Of a stretch of DNA of 27,607 nt, positions 27,055-27,607 are shown piece after piece. The notes beneath the pieces are model-generated. The model searched no databases, was not told where the DNA came from, and worked only from the letters and a program-made list of their open reading frames with translations. The position numbers were made by a program, and so were the translations under genes. Numbering within the stretch: the stretch's first letter is position 1; each line of letters begins with the position of its first letter. The stretch comes from Chara braunii (taxonomy: Eukaryota; Streptophyta; Charophyceae; Charales; Characeae), in assembly GCA_003427395.1 (NCBI GenBank), contig BFEA01000325.1:1477467-1505073 (forward strand). The letters run 5' to 3'.

Positions 27055-27223
27055 GGGCCGAGGTCCCACTAGCAAAAAGGATAGGATCGAGCTCCTGAAT
27101 CTGGATGTGTTTTTAAGCACAGATGCAGAAAGGCAGTTCAATCTCGATTTCCTGCACCTCTCCATAAACTCGTCCAGATTCAAGCATTCGATCCGATCCT
27201 CTTTGCTAGTGGGACCACGGCCC
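27055..27223. mobile_element. Foldback MITE copy 2 (GGTCCCACTAGCAA family)
   Basis: 169 bp with ~51-bp terminal inverted repeats (27055-27105 and 27173-27223), both starting GGGCCG(A/T)GGTCCCACTAGC when read inward. The ~67-bp centre resembles that of copy 1 (TGCAGAAA and CTGCA.CTCT words). No convincing target duplication, so the superfamily is undecided. Confidence 0.88.
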
Positions 27224-27607
27224 TGAGCGATCCTTGAACCCTTGTGTGTTTCGATCGTCGAACCTTTGCCAGTTTCCAGGAGCACACGTGTCACGTGTGT
27301 GGAGTGGGTGGGAGGGGGAGGGAAAGAGGTTGGCTTGGTGGGAGGTTGGGAGGGGAAGGGGCTTACAGTCGGGCCCATCTCCAAGCCAGCGCTCTGGGTT
27401 AAGGTATGAACCTTGTAGCAAGAACTGACCAGCTTCGTGATCTCTAAGCTTAGGACGGATGTATCACAAGTTAAGCTCTTGCCCCATCCAGTTGACTGTC
27501 TGTCTTGTGCTCTTCAGCCTGCTTCCCACCTTCCTTTCCATCTCCCGCTCCTCCTCCCCTTCCTCCCCCTCCCCCTCCCCCTCCCCCTCCCCCGCCCTCT
27601 CCCTCTC
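27224..27607. other. Gene-free end of window with pyrimidine-rich tract
   Basis: No gene recognised. From about 27516 the plus strand is almost all C/T, ending in CCCCCT repeats. Confidence 0.55.

Noticed and set aside
26641-27072. 143-codon Lys-rich ORF
   Set aside because: It spans A-rich low-complexity DNA and runs into the MITE; compositional artefact.

Overview
This is eukaryotic nuclear DNA dominated by transposable elements. I find no convincing host protein-coding gene. A tRNA-iMet-type primer site (TGGTATCGGAGCC), a zf-RVT-bearing LINE, a Tourist/PIF-like MITE with a TAA target duplication and a green-plant-like 18S rRNA 3' end point to the green lineage. My best guess is a repeat-rich streptophyte such as a charophyte alga (Chara-like). 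That is an inference from style, not proof.

Layout. 1-2620: gene-free, with a 36-bp tandem repeat, a T33 tract and a GC-rich tract that may be ITS1-derived. 2621-2847: truncated, mutated 3' end of an 18S rRNA gene (minus strand), running into 3.6 copies of a 66-bp tandem repeat (2857-3091). 3806-16770: a complete but decayed Ty3/gypsy LTR retrotransposon on the minus strand, with ~2.24 and ~2.47 kb LTRs (TGTGACG...CGTCACA) and a 4-bp target duplication CCAT. 16775-20760: gene-free, with a long foldback, 11-bp and 9-bp tandem repeats and MITE-like inverted repeats. 20761-23066: 5'-truncated LINE ORF2 relic (minus). 23307-23682: direct repeats. 23905-24072: Tourist-like MITE. 24076-24318: second LINE relic. 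24388-25824: GA-microsatellite region that may be an LTR. 26405-27223: two copies of a GGTCCCACTAGCAA foldback MITE. The end is a pyrimidine-rich tract.

The retrotransposon is the main interest. In transcription order it carries gag-protease, RT-RNase H, an integrase ORF opening with a C4HC3 PHD-type zinc finger, and three downstream ORFs (158, 345 and 90 aa) that I cannot assign. At all five junctions the next ATG overlaps the previous stop by 4-10 nt: ATGCATCTAG, ATGGGTGA, then ATGA three times. The integrase/ORF4 overlap is seen only after tracing the frame through a 19-bp duplication. The frame relation is -1 at four junctions and +1 at one, and I see no slippery heptamer, so stop/restart translation fits better than one frameshift mechanism. 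The LTR itself holds a 156-codon sense-strand ORF open in both copies.

This copy is dead or dying. Gag has an in-frame TAA, the integrase C-terminal part is in another frame, a 19-bp duplication removes the integrase tail, and the 5' LTR lacks its terminal CGTCACA next to the primer site. LTR differences are nearly all transitions, and the in-frame stops in gag and the LINE are each one C-to-T change from CAA, CAG or CGA, suggesting cytosine-deamination decay. One 459-bp LTR block is identical between copies apart from four Ns, so gene conversion or assembly collapse is possible.
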